This document shows positions 30,738-39,019 of a stretch of 39,285 bases of DNA, piece after piece. The DNA lies in contig JAGOUG010000002.1 of the NCBI GenBank assembly GCA_018061375.1, positions 1-39,285 of the forward strand, written 5' to 3'. The DNA is from Candidatus Saccharimonadota bacterium (GTDB taxonomy: Bacteria; Patescibacteriota; Saccharimonadia; Saccharimonadales; UBA7683). Within the stretch, counting starts at the first letter, position 1; each line of letters opens with the position of its first letter. The translations under genes and the position numbers were made by a program. The notes beneath the pieces were generated by a model. It saw nothing but the letters and a program-made list of their open reading frames with translations, was not told the DNA's origin and ran no database searches.

Positions 30738-33530
30738 TTAGGAGCAACCAGATGTTGTACCGCAGGAGGTACAAACATAACAGCTACCCGCTCTTTGAGT
30801 CTGGTTGCCACAGCTATAACACAGTGGCGCTGTCTCACCAGAGCTAACTGTTGGCCGAACCTTTACTACTTCTGGCTTTACAGTCACAAAGTCACCTGGT
30901 TGGCTGACGTCAGTTGGTTGAGATTCTACAACTGACACTGCCTCAAGTAAACTCGACTGATTCGTAAGCGCCTCTGCCTCTAGATCGTCTAAACTCACTA
31001 ATCCGAGCTCAAGTTGATCATCCAGGCTAAGATATGCCTTTGCCAAGCGACGGAAGATGTAATCTACTAAGCTTGAGGCAGTCTTTATCTCTGAATCATC
31101 AGTGATACCCGCAGGTGCAAATGACATATTAATGAACGCCTTTACATAACTCTTTAGCGGTACCCCGTACTGCAACCCATGACTAACTGAAATCGCAAAT
31201 GCATCCATTATTCCAGCAAGCGTAGAACCCTGTTTTGCAATCCGGAGGAATAGCTCACCTGGAGCGCCATCTTCATACTCACCAACTGTTACAAATCCCT
31301 TGCTATCGGAGACCCTGAACTCGAAGGTTCGAGCCCGGCGATTACGTGGGAGCTCACGACGAAGGTGTGACTGCATTGCAATGAGCTGTTCAGTCAGATG
31401 TTCAGCCGTTTGTGGGCTGTGGGCCGCAAGATCTTCATCCTTCTTGTCATCATCTTTTTTAGATGAAAGCGGCTGCGCAACCTTAGAGCCATCACGGTAG
31501 ATTGCAACTGCTTTTATGCCTAGCTTCCAAGAAACCATGTGAAGTTCTTCAATATCTTCAACAGTAGATTCTTCAGGCATATTAACTGTCTTACTAATTG
31601 CACCGGAAATGAATGGCTGTACTGCGCCCATCATTTTAACGTGGCCCATGTAGTGAATTGCGTTCTCGCCAACTGCGCAAGCAAACGTATCGTAATCCTC
31701 TTTCTTAAGGTGAGGAGCACCGACAACGGTACTTCGTTCATGAATATATTCTTCAATGTCAGTAATCTGTGCTGGAGTGTAACCCATTGTTGTAAGTGCG
31801 CGAGGCACCGTCTGGTTCACAATCACCATATTCCCACCACCAACAAGTTTTTTGTACTTAGTAAGTGAGAAGTCTGGCTCTACACCAGTAGTATCACAAT
31901 CCATCATGAATCCGATAGTCCCAGTTGGCGCAAGTACGGTCGCCTGTGAGTTACGAACGCCGTAACGTTCACCAAGTTCAACCGCCTCATCCCAAGCCTC
32001 TGCAGCTGCTGAAAGTAGTTCTTCTGCCACAAGACTGGCATCGATATCTCTAACCGCATCACGGTGCTGTGAGAGCACTCTGAGCATACCTTCTTTGTCT
32101 TTGTTGAAGCCCGCAAATGTACCGACTTGTTTTGCAATGCGCGCGCTGGTTGCATATGCATGACCAGTCATGAGTGCAGTAATTGCTGCAGCCTGAGCAC
32201 GAGCTTCGTCACTGTCGTACGGAAGTCCCTGTGCCATCAAGAGCGCACCGAGGTTAGCGTAACCCATTCCAAGTTCACGATAGGCACGAGCATTTTTTGT
32301 AATGCCTTCGGTTGGGTACTCAGAATAACCAACAAGAATTTCCTGCGCCGTAAATACCACCTCCACAGTTTGTTTAAATGCTTCAACATCAAACGTACCA
32401 TCTTCATTTAAGTACTTCAGTAAGTTGATAGATGCTAAATTACATGCAGAGTTATCAAGGTGCATATATTCAGAACACGGGTTTGAGCCGTTTATACGAC
32501 CTGCATTTGGTGCTGTGTGCCAGTGATTTGCTGTTGTATCAAACTGCAGACCTGGATCCGCGCATTCCCACGCACTCTCAGCAATCTGGCGCCACAAATC
32601 ACGGGCCTTCATTGTTTTGTAGACTTTTTTGTCTTTAACACCTACCAATTGCCAGTCTTCATTATTCTCGACTGCCTTCATAAAGTCATCTGTTACGCGA
32701 ACAGAATTATTTGCATTTTGATACTGAACGCTGAATATATCTGTGCCATCCAGGCTCATGTCGAAGCCGGCTTCTTGTAGAACGCGTGCTTTGCGCTCTT
32801 CAATTGCTTTACACCAAATAAACTCTTCAACATCGGGGTGATCAATATTCATTATTACCATCTTGGCTGCACGACGTGTCTTACCGCCAGATTTAATTGC
32901 ACCGGCGGAGCTATCTGCACCGCGCATGAACGAAAGAGGACCAGAGGCTTTACCGCCACTCTGCCCAAGTGTTTCTACCGAAGAACGAATCGTACTAATG
33001 TTAAGTCCCGAGCCTGAGCCACCCTTAAAAATCATACCTTCTTCTTTGTACCAGTTAAGAATTGAAGGCATAGTGTCTTCTACTGCCAAAATAAAGCAGG
33101 CACTGGCTTGCTGTGCACGTGAAGCGGCGCCAATATTAAACCAAACAGGTGAATTGAATGCTGCTCGCTGAGATGCAAGTATATATTTCAGCTCTGCATT
33201 AAAAACTCGGGCCTGTTCAGAGCTTACAAAGTAATCTTCCTGTTCTCCGTGGCGGGTAATAGTGTCCGCAACACGATTAATGAGGGTCTTTATACTAGCT
33301 TCTCTGTCTTTAGTACCAGGGGTACCACAAAAATATTTCTGACTAACAATATTAATTGCGTTCATACTCCAGGTGTCTGGGAATTCAACTGCTCTTTGTT
33401 CAAATGCAATCTTTCCCGTAACTGGATTATCAATTTTTGAATCGCGCTTTACCCATGTAAACATGTCATACGGATCTGTTCCGTCTTTTGTAAAATAGCG
33501 TCGAATATCGAGCACTGTAGCTTGTGCCAT
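30738..33530 (-). CDS. nrdJ: Adenosylcobalamin-dependent (class II) ribonucleotide reductase
   Basis: 930 residues. It makes deoxyribonucleotides with a B12-generated thiyl radical. Active-site residues are visible: Cys145 (SACFILAVED) and Cys363 (SACNLASINL) as the redox pair, the radical Cys352 and Glu354 in NPCSEYMHLDNS, and the phosphate-binding ATVLAPTGTIGFM. The C-terminus ends in a zinc ribbon CYSCGNQTQRAGSCYVCTSCGTTSGCS of the NrdJ_Z type, which carries the re-reducing cysteines. Near-complete length and no intein. It depends on cobalamin and there is no cobalamin gene here, implying uptake. nrdR is immediately upstream. ATG preceded by GGGGGTAG. Confidence 0.96.
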   Translation of the reverse strand: MAQATVLDIRRYFTKDGTDPYDMFTWVKRDSKIDNPVTGKIAFEQRAVEFPDTWSMNAINIVSQKYFCGTPGTKDREASIKTLINRVADTITRHGEQEDYFVSSEQARVFNAELKYILASQRAAFNSPVWFNIGAASRAQQASACFILAVEDTMPSILNWYKEEGMIFKGGSGSGLNISTIRSSVETLGQSGGKASGPLSFMRGADSSAGAIKSGGKTRRAAKMVIMNIDHPDVEEFIWCKAIEERKARVLQEAGFDMSLDGTDIFSVQYQNANNSVRVTDDFMKAVENNEDWQLVGVKDKKVYKTMKARDLWRQIAESAWECADPGLQFDTTANHWHTAPNAGRINGSNPCSEYMHLDNSACNLASINLLKYLNEDGTFDVEAFKQTVEVVFTAQEILVGYSEYPTEGITKNARAYRELGMGYANLGALLMAQGLPYDSDEARAQAAAITALMTGHAYATSARIAKQVGTFAGFNKDKEGMLRVLSQHRDAVRDIDASLVAEELLSAAAEAWDEAVELGERYGVRNSQATVLAPTGTIGFMMDCDTTGVEPDFSLTKYKKLVGGGNMVIVNQTVPRALTTMGYTPAQITDIEEYIHERSTVVGAPHLKKEDYDTFACAVGENAIHYMGHVKMMGAVQPFISGAISKTVNMPEESTVEDIEELHMVSWKLGIKAVAIYRDGSKVAQPLSSKKDDDKKDEDLAAHSPQTAEHLTEQLIAMQSHLRRELPRNRRARTFEFRVSDSKGFVTVGEYEDGAPGELFLRIAKQGSTLAGIMDAFAISVSHGLQYGVPLKSYVKAFINMSFAPAGITDDSEIKTASSLVDYIFRRLAKAYLSLDDQLELGLVSLDDLEAEALTNQSSLLEAVSVVESQPTDVSQPGDFVTVKPEVVKVRPTVSSGETAPLCYSCGNQTQRAGSCYVCTSCGTTSGCS

Positions 33531-33718
33531 ACCTACCCCCTCTTGGTTACCCTAGTTTTAATTTGTTTTTTAAAAGTGTTTGTTAGAGCGTCAGCGAGTG
33601 TTTTACCACCCTCCACCTAGTCACTCCCCTAGAACATATTCAAATATGACCTGGGGCAATCACCATGATTACCTCTCTTTAATATTTGAGCAGTAATTCG
33701 GATTAAATTGGTGCCGTA
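33531..33718 (-). promoter_or_regulatory. nrdR-nrdJ intergenic region with dyads
   Basis: 188 bases between nrdR and nrdJ. It holds a long imperfect dyad (33626-33656: CCCC arm, CATATT-CA-AATATG core, GGGG arm) and an adjacent one (33655-33673, AATCA/TGATT arms). There is no T-run, so they are not typical terminators. They may be operators or RNA structure for nrdJ. I could not find a convincing -35/-10 pair, nor the conserved B12-box of a cobalamin riboswitch. Confidence 0.4.
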
Positions 33719-34180
33719 CTATTTACTGCGGCGTGCCTTGAGTGCATCAAGACCCTCTTCAAAACTCTGTATGCTCGTGAACTGTCTATAGACGCTTGCG
33801 AATCGCACGTATGCGACCTCATCAGCTGCTGCCAGCTCGTCCATAACCAATTCGCCAATTTCCCCAGCCCTCACTTCAGGCTTACCTAAATCGTACAACT
33901 TACGTTCAATACGTGCAACTATATCTTCGCGTTCTGGTGCTGAAATTGTGGTTTTTTCGCTTGCTCTCTCTATACCACAGAGAATTTTTTCTCTATTAAA
34001 AACTTCGCGAACACCATCTTTTTTTACAACAATAAGATTTGGTCGTTCAACTCGTTCGTAGGTCGTAAACCTTGCAGCACAGAGTTCACACTCTCTACGC
34101 CTGCGAATACTTTCACCACTAGCAACATCACGTGATTCTATGACTTTTGAATCGACTGATTGGCACTGAGGGCATTTCAT
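33719..34180 (-). CDS. nrdR: Transcriptional repressor NrdR
   Basis: 153 residues, normal length. The N-terminal zinc ribbon has MKCPQC and CELC pairs (MKCPQCQSVDSKVIESRDVASGESIRRRRECELCAARFTTYERVE), followed by the ATP-cone (LIVVKKDGVREVFNREKILCGIERASEK). NrdR senses ATP/dATP and represses ribonucleotide reductase genes. ATG with TTGGAG five bases upstream. Two NrdR-box-like palindromes in its own promoter suggest autoregulation. Confidence 0.97.
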   Translation of the reverse strand: MKCPQCQSVDSKVIESRDVASGESIRRRRECELCAARFTTYERVERPNLIVVKKDGVREVFNREKILCGIERASEKTTISAPEREDIVARIERKLYDLGKPEVRAGEIGELVMDELAAADEVAYVRFASVYRQFTSIQSFEEGLDALKARRSK

Positions 34181-34221
34181 ACGTACTCCAATTTGTTATA
34201 TTTTTCTAAGTATCGTTGCAT

Positions 34222-34278
34222 CTTCTATATATAGCGTACTTCTCAACCAGTATAACGCTAATGCTAGCGTATACGCAA
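34222..34278 (-). promoter_or_regulatory. nrdR promoter with two NrdR-box-like sites
   Basis: -35 TTGCGT (minus strand, 34273-34278), 18-base spacer, -10 TATACT (34249-34254). A palindrome ACGCTA-ATGC-TAGCGT (34255-34270) fills the spacer. CTATATATAG (34225-34234), the core of the NrdR-box consensus, lies just downstream of the start site. Centre-to-centre distance is about 33 bases, close to the roughly 31-32 expected for paired NrdR boxes. Confidence 0.45.
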
Positions 34279-34280
34279 TA

Positions 34281-35552
34281 CTATTCTGGATCTTTTTCTT
34301 CAGATTCTGGCTGTTTTTTACGTCGGAACCGTCTAAGGAAGGCGGGCACATCTCGTTCTTCAGATTCGTGTTCTGAAGTTTCGTCGTCGCTTGCCCAGAT
34401 ATTAGAACTTGGAACATCTTCTGACTTATGGAATGGGGTTGGTTCGTCTTCAGATTCTGAATCAGAGTCTTGTTCGTTTGCGACGTCCATATTGATGGTT
34501 TCAACATCGCCCTCAACATCGCCGAGCTGTGTAGAGACACTCAGCGTAGAGTCTTCCTCGTCATCGACAGTATCATCAGTGCGCTTTTTAAAGTAAGCTG
34601 CGTCAAAACCAGTTGCAACAACCGTAATTGCTACCTTATCTTGCATATCAGGCTTAATAGTAGCGCCGAAGATTATATTAGCATCAGGTGATACTGCGGC
34701 GGTAATCACCTCTGCCGCTTCATTAACTTCATGCATAGAAAGGTCGTTGCCACCAGTAATATTAAAGACGACACCTCGGGCACCGTCTATAGAGACCTCA
34801 AGGAGTGGTGATTCAATTGCTTGCTGAGCTGCAATAACGGCTCTGTTTTCTCCGCTACCCTGACCAATACCCATAAGAGCTGAGCCAGCATTGCTCATAA
34901 TAGACTTAACGTCTGCGAAATCAAGATTTATAAGGCCGTGTTCAGTAATTAAATCCGATATCCCTTGTACTCCCTGACGGAGAACATCGTCCGCAACGAC
35001 AAATGCCTCAAGAAGTGGTGTGTTTCTATCTATAGTTTGAAGAAGTCTATCGTTTGGGATAGTAATGAGTGTATCTACGTATTTAGCAAGATTTTCAATC
35101 GCATATTCTGCATTTTTACGCCGTTTTTCACCTTCAAAGGCAAATGGTCGTGTTGCAACACCAACAGTAAGAATATCCATCTCCCGAGCAATACGGGCAA
35201 CAACAGGGCCGCCGCCACTACCACTACCACCACCAGCACCAAGCGTAATGAACACCATATCGGCACCTGTTAGTGCTTCTTTAATGTCTGCTTCTGATTC
35301 TTCAGCTGCTTTTTGACCAACCGCTGGGTCGGCCCCAGCGCCAAGACCGCGAGTGGCTTCCTTGCCAATATGTATTTTTACACTTGCTTTTGAATGAAAA
35401 AGCGCCTGAGCATCTGTATTGATTGCAACAAACTGCACACCCTTAAGGCCACCGTCAGCCATTCTATTAATTGCTGACCCACCGGCACCACCAACTCCAA
35501 CTACTCGTATCGACGCGAACGCTTGTATATCTGCAGGTTTTACTTCTGGCAC
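34281..35552 (-). CDS. ftsZ: Cell division GTPase FtsZ
   Basis: 423 residues. It polymerises into the division ring. The nucleotide site has [15 protein letters not shown] near the start and the tubulin signature as GGGSGSG (107-113), with serine replacing both threonines of GGGTGTG. The T7 loop region [17 protein letters not shown] is intact. An acidic linker (about 330-400) leads to the C-terminal peptide [14 protein letters not shown], which binds FtsA. The start is GTG with AGGGGA upstream. Transcribed from its own promoter, separate from ftsA. Confidence 0.97.
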   Translation of the reverse strand: MPEVKPADIQAFASIRVVGVGGAGGSAINRMADGGLKGVQFVAINTDAQALFHSKASVKIHIGKEATRGLGAGADPAVGQKAAEESEADIKEALTGADMVFITLGAGGGSGSGGGPVVARIAREMDILTVGVATRPFAFEGEKRRKNAEYAIENLAKYVDTLITIPNDRLLQTIDRNTPLLEAFVVADDVLRQGVQGISDLITEHGLINLDFADVKSIMSNAGSALMGIGQGSGENRAVIAAQQAIESPLLEVSIDGARGVVFNITGGNDLSMHEVNEAAEVITAAVSPDANIIFGATIKPDMQDKVAITVVATGFDAAYFKKRTDDTVDDEEDSTLSVSTQLGDVEGDVETINMDVANEQDSDSESEDEPTPFHKSEDVPSSNIWASDDETSEHESEERDVPAFLRRFRRKKQPESEEKDPE

Positions 35553-35582
35553 GTTGTTTCCCCTACTTAACTTATGCTTCTT

Positions 35583-35610
35583 AGTATAACGTTTGAGATG
35601 ATAAAATCAA
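35583..35610 (-). promoter_or_regulatory. ftsZ promoter
   Basis: -35 TTGATT (minus strand, 35605-35610), 16-base spacer, -10 TATACT (35583-35588). The leader of about 25 bases has room for the Shine-Dalgarno AGGGGA. Confidence 0.55.
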
Positions 35611-35690
35611 TGCTCGCATATAAATTGAGGGTCTAACAGATATGACTACGAACACATTTGGTATACAACAGGAAAAATATTGTGTTCAAA

Positions 35691-36938
35691 CTAGAAGCCG
35701 AGTTTACTGAAAATCTGCTTTATAAGTGAATGCGCATGTTGTGCACTATGCTTCAACCCGCCACCAAGCCATTTTCCGCCATATGCTGCTTCTTCGTCTT
35801 TATGAACGTCGAGTAGCATCAAACCTGCTACAACAGCGTATTCTGGCCGTGCGAGACGTTCTTTAAGCCCAGATATGCCCTGAGCAGGGAAGACAACCCT
35901 GGCAGAAAGAGCTAGTTCTTCACGAGCAACCACATCAATGCCTGGAAGCTGAGCTGTTCCGCCCGTAAGCGTTATACCGCCAGGTAATTTTTTACTTAAA
36001 TTTACTTTTGCAAGCTCTTTATCGATAGCCTCAAAAAGCTCAACCAATCTGGCTGTAATAACAAATTCAATGTCTTTCGTTAAAAAGACATGTTCTTTAC
36101 GAGCAACTAATACCTTGACGTGCTTGGGGCGTGTTTTGCTATTTTCAGCTAAATATTTATAGTTCCGCTTAACTGCCTCTGCAACCTTGAGATCAGTTCT
36201 GAGACCGATCGCAAGATCATTCGTGATATGATTTCCGCCGATTGGTAGTACACTCACCTGCTGGACATCACCATCTTCAATAGTAATCAAGTTTGTAGTA
36301 GTTGAACCAATATCTACTACAGCCACGCCATTCTCTCTCTGTTCACGCGTAACTGTAGCTTGTGCAGCAGCCAAGCTAGATACGCTCAGTCGATTAACAC
36401 GTATATTTGCTGTTTCAAAAACTTTTTCAAGATTCTTGAGTGCTGGTGCCGAAACTGTCACAACATGTGCCTCAACCTCTAGGCGGGTGCCGCTCATGCC
36501 GATTGGATCCTTGACATTAGACTGCCCGTCTACAATATAGCTACGCGGGAAGACACTGAGGATCTCATGATGTTGGGGTATCTGTAGTACTGTAGCTGCA
36601 TCTTCAACGCGAGTAAGGTCTTCATTACTGATCTCCTCACTAGAAATCGCGACGACACCTTTAGATGCAATTCCTTTGATATGTGTACCATTTATATTTA
36701 CTGTTGCACTCGACACATGCTGACCAGCCATGCGCTCGGCAAGTGCAATCGCCTGATCTACCGCCTGTGCAGTATCAGATATATTTACCACGCTACCTTT
36801 TCTGAATCCACTATTTGGCGCTTCGCCGATCCCAACCAAACTCACTGTCTGGTCGTCAGCCTTAACTAAGCCGATCGCACAACGAACCGTCGTAGTACCA
36901 ACATCGATACCCACCGCTAATTCTTGATGTTCCTGCAT
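35691..36938 (-). CDS. ftsA: Cell division protein FtsA
   Basis: 415 residues from the ATG at 36938; the longer frame would use a TTG two codons upstream. Actin-fold ATPase: phosphate 1 VGIDVGTTTVRCAIG, the inserted 1C domain, phosphate 2 VAVVDIGSTTTNLITIEDG, and the adenosine motif GGITLTGGTAQLPGI. It ends in a short amphipathic helix (HSLIKQIFSKLGF) that anchors it to the membrane. It recruits FtsZ. The start codon lies eight bases from a TATACT box with no Shine-Dalgarno. Confidence 0.96.
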   Translation of the reverse strand: MQEHQELAVGIDVGTTTVRCAIGLVKADDQTVSLVGIGEAPNSGFRKGSVVNISDTAQAVDQAIALAERMAGQHVSSATVNINGTHIKGIASKGVVAISSEEISNEDLTRVEDAATVLQIPQHHEILSVFPRSYIVDGQSNVKDPIGMSGTRLEVEAHVVTVSAPALKNLEKVFETANIRVNRLSVSSLAAAQATVTREQRENGVAVVDIGSTTTNLITIEDGDVQQVSVLPIGGNHITNDLAIGLRTDLKVAEAVKRNYKYLAENSKTRPKHVKVLVARKEHVFLTKDIEFVITARLVELFEAIDKELAKVNLSKKLPGGITLTGGTAQLPGIDVVAREELALSARVVFPAQGISGLKERLARPEYAVVAGLMLLDVHKDEEAAYGGKWLGGGLKHSAQHAHSLIKQIFSKLGF

Positions 36939-36946
36939 ATGCAACC

Positions 36947-36976
36947 AGTATAGCGCTTGTGCTATTTATGATGCAA
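36947..36976 (-). promoter_or_regulatory. ftsA promoter, leaderless type
   Basis: -35 TTGCAT (minus strand, 36971-36976), 18-base spacer, -10 TATACT (36947-36952), ending eight bases before the ATG at 36938. Confidence 0.6.
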
Positions 36977-36984
36977 ATCTTAAT

Positions 36985-37734
36985 TTAAAGAGCGGTGATA
37001 ATTTCGGCTGAATCTTGAGTAATCAAAATTGTGTGCTCGAAGTGAGCAGAAAGTGTTCCATCCCGAGTCTTTATTGTCCAGCCATCTGGATCCAGCGTTA
37101 CGCCGTCACCACCAAGCGTACTCATTGGTTCTATGCAAATAGTCATACCTGCATCGAGTTTTTTGCCCGTGCCAGCGATACCGTAATTAGGGATATCGGG
37201 TTCTTCGTGCACTTGATGTCCAACTCCGTGCCCCACTAAGTCTCTAACTATCCCGAATCCGTATTGGTTCATAACTTTTTCAACTGCAGCACCTATATCA
37301 CCCGTTCGTATGCCGCCGTGTAAACTGTTTATGCCCGCATCGAGTGCCTCTTTTGTACCCTTTAGTAGTCTTCGTTTTACACCGCTGCCTTCTCCAGCAA
37401 TAACCGTAATCGCAGAATCAGTAATCATACCGTTATAGTCTACGCCAAAATCAAGGCTAATTAGGTCGCCATCTTCAATAACTTCAGACCCAGGTATACC
37501 GTGCACAACCTCGTCGTTGCGAGAGATACAAATTACATCGGGAAACCCGCCATACCCTAAAAATGCAGGTTTTCCACCAAGTCTCTGAAGTTCAACTGCA
37601 GCGAGATCGGCAAGATCTTTAGTGGTCATACCAACCTCAATTTTTTGCTCCAAATACTGAAGAACCATGGCAAGCATTTTGCCGGAAACTCGAATATCGA
37701 TAATTTCTTGCTCTGTTTTTATCTTCGTGAACAT
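36985..37734 (-). CDS. map: Methionine aminopeptidase, type I
   Basis: 249 residues from the ATG at 37734, four bases after the adk stop; an upstream in-frame GTG would overlap adk. It removes the initiator methionine. Metal ligands are visible in LDFGVDYNGMITDSA (two Asp), GHGVGHQVHEEP (His), ICIEPM (Glu) and the final FEHTILIT (Glu). The N-terminus is the short type Ia form without an extension. It is the last gene of rpsU-yqeY-adk-map, with weak Shine-Dalgarno, so translation is probably coupled. Confidence 0.96.
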   Translation of the reverse strand: MFTKIKTEQEIIDIRVSGKMLAMVLQYLEQKIEVGMTTKDLADLAAVELQRLGGKPAFLGYGGFPDVICISRNDEVVHGIPGSEVIEDGDLISLDFGVDYNGMITDSAITVIAGEGSGVKRRLLKGTKEALDAGINSLHGGIRTGDIGAAVEKVMNQYGFGIVRDLVGHGVGHQVHEEPDIPNYGIAGTGKKLDAGMTICIEPMSTLGGDGVTLDPDGWTIKTRDGTLSAHFEHTILITQDSAEIITAL

Positions 37735-37738
37735 ACTA

Positions 37739-38296
37739 TTAACCCGTAGCACCCATCAGATCCAGTGATTCTAGTTCTGCCTCGATCTTATCATGTACCT
37801 GCCCAACACTTCCTACACCTTCAATATGTGATATCGGTATTTGCTGATCCGCAAAAAAAGTCAGTATTGGGTACATTTCCTGGCGATACAACGCAAGACG
37901 TTGTTCAATCGCCTCTTTTGTATCATCAACTCGGCCACGAAGATGAAGGCGCTTTTCAATTTCATCACGTGGTACTTCAAGCACTACTACAAGTTGGATA
38001 CTCCTGGCGTGTTCTTCTTGATTTTCGACTAACCATTTTGCCTGTTCAAGTAAGCGCGGAAAACCATCAAGTATTACCTTATCAATTGATTCAGCTCGTT
38101 TGATGCCGTCGCTCACAATCTGATTTACCTTATCAACACCAACCAGTGCGCCGGTACGCATTTCTTCAATAACCTCAGGGTCACGTGAATCACGTAGTAG
38201 TTGACCTGATGAAAGCCAGCGCCATCCATGACGAGCGGCTAATATTTGACCTTGCACACTTTTACCTGCACCCGCTGGACCAAAAAATAAAATCAT
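37739..38296 (-). CDS. adk: Adenylate kinase
   Basis: 185 residues, a short form. It interconverts ATP, ADP and AMP. P-loop FFGPAGAGKSVQG at the N-terminus, AMP-binding SSGQLLRDSRDPE and DGFPRLLEQA, and RGRVDDTKEAIEQRLALYRQE near the lid. The LID is short and has no zinc-binding cysteines. The usual secY-adk-map order is replaced here by yqeY-adk-map. ATG with AGGGAG upstream. Confidence 0.93.
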   Translation of the reverse strand: MILFFGPAGAGKSVQGQILAARHGWRWLSSGQLLRDSRDPEVIEEMRTGALVGVDKVNQIVSDGIKRAESIDKVILDGFPRLLEQAKWLVENQEEHARSIQLVVVLEVPRDEIEKRLHLRGRVDDTKEAIEQRLALYRQEMYPILTFFADQQIPISHIEGVGSVGQVHDKIEAELESLDLMGATG

Positions 38297-38308
38297 CCTA
38301 CTCTCCCT

Positions 38309-38758
38309 TTACTGTAATTTCTGTTTCACTAACGCAGCTATTCGTGCACCATCAGCTGTAGCACCCGCCCGGGCTTTAACGGCGCCAATAATTTTACCCA
38401 TATCTTTCATTGACGCGCCCTCGGTATGCAAAACTACGTCATCAACGATACTAACCAACTCTTCATCCGTCATCTGTGCTGGTAGATATTCTGAGATGAT
38501 TTCAAACTCTGTTTGTTCCGCTGCAGCCTGCTCTGTTCTACCAGCATCTGTGTACATAGTTGCAGCCTCAAGTCGCTTCTTAGACTCTTTTACGAGTACT
38601 GCTATAACCTGTTCATCCTGAAGTCCCTGTTCACGTTCATCAAGTTCGACTTCTTTATACAAAATAGCACTCTTAACCATTTTAAGAGTGCCTACTCGTA
38701 TAGAATCTCCTGAAAGCATTGCTGTCTTCAGGTCTCCCTCTATTCGACTTTTGAGCAT
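38309..38758 (-). CDS. GatB/YqeY domain protein
   Basis: 149 residues, the whole of a YqeY-type protein: MLKSRIEGDLKTAMLSGDSIRVGTLKMVKSAI, then FEIISEYLPAQMTDEELVSIVDDVV and DMGKIIGAVKARAGATADGARIAALVKQKL. The fold resembles the tRNA-binding tail of GatB, but the function of the free-standing protein is not established. It overlaps rpsU by one base, an association common in bacteria. Confidence 0.92.
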   Translation of the reverse strand: MLKSRIEGDLKTAMLSGDSIRVGTLKMVKSAILYKEVELDEREQGLQDEQVIAVLVKESKKRLEAATMYTDAGRTEQAAAEQTEFEIISEYLPAQMTDEELVSIVDDVVLHTEGASMKDMGKIIGAVKARAGATADGARIAALVKQKLQ

Positions 38759-38973
38759 TATTTCTGCCCTAATCGAATTCGTTTTAACTTCTCAGCTTTG
38801 CGGCTTTTTCGGATAATCGCTTTTTCACGACGGTCGCGCTTACTCAGAGGCTTTATGAAGAATTCGTTGTTTTTTGCAATCGCAATGACGCCCGCAGACT
38901 GAACTTTGCGATTAAAACGACGAATAAGGTTTTCTATACCTTCTTTATTGTCTTTTCGTGTTACTTGAATCAT
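38758..38973 (-). CDS. rpsU: 30S ribosomal protein S21
   Basis: 71 residues, lysine/arginine-rich, with the family pattern IENLIRRFNRKVQSAGVI and KPLSKRDRREKAIIRKSRKAEKLKR. It binds near the anti-Shine-Dalgarno region of 16S rRNA. First gene of rpsU-yqeY-adk-map. The ATG is eight bases from a TAAACT -10 and has no Shine-Dalgarno. Confidence 0.95.
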   Translation of the reverse strand: MIQVTRKDNKEGIENLIRRFNRKVQSAGVIAIAKNNEFFIKPLSKRDRREKAIIRKSRKAEKLKRIRLGQK

Positions 38974-38981
38974 ACCAACGT

Positions 38982-39010
38982 AGTTTACTACAGATATCGA
39001 CTACTGACAA
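38982..39010 (-). promoter_or_regulatory. rpsU operon promoter, leaderless type
   Basis: -35 TTGTCA (minus strand, 39005-39010), 17-base spacer, -10 TAAACT (38982-38987), eight bases before the rpsU ATG. Confidence 0.65.
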
Positions 39011-39019
39011 GGGTAGTTT

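Noticed and set aside
33531..33718. Cobalamin riboswitch ahead of nrdJ
   Set aside because: I could not find the conserved B12-box or the multi-stem fold in 188 bases, only two dyads.
35642..35710. Small plus-strand frame of 22 codons between ftsZ and ftsA
   Set aside because: No ribosome-binding site or promoter, and it overlaps the conserved 3' end of ftsA.
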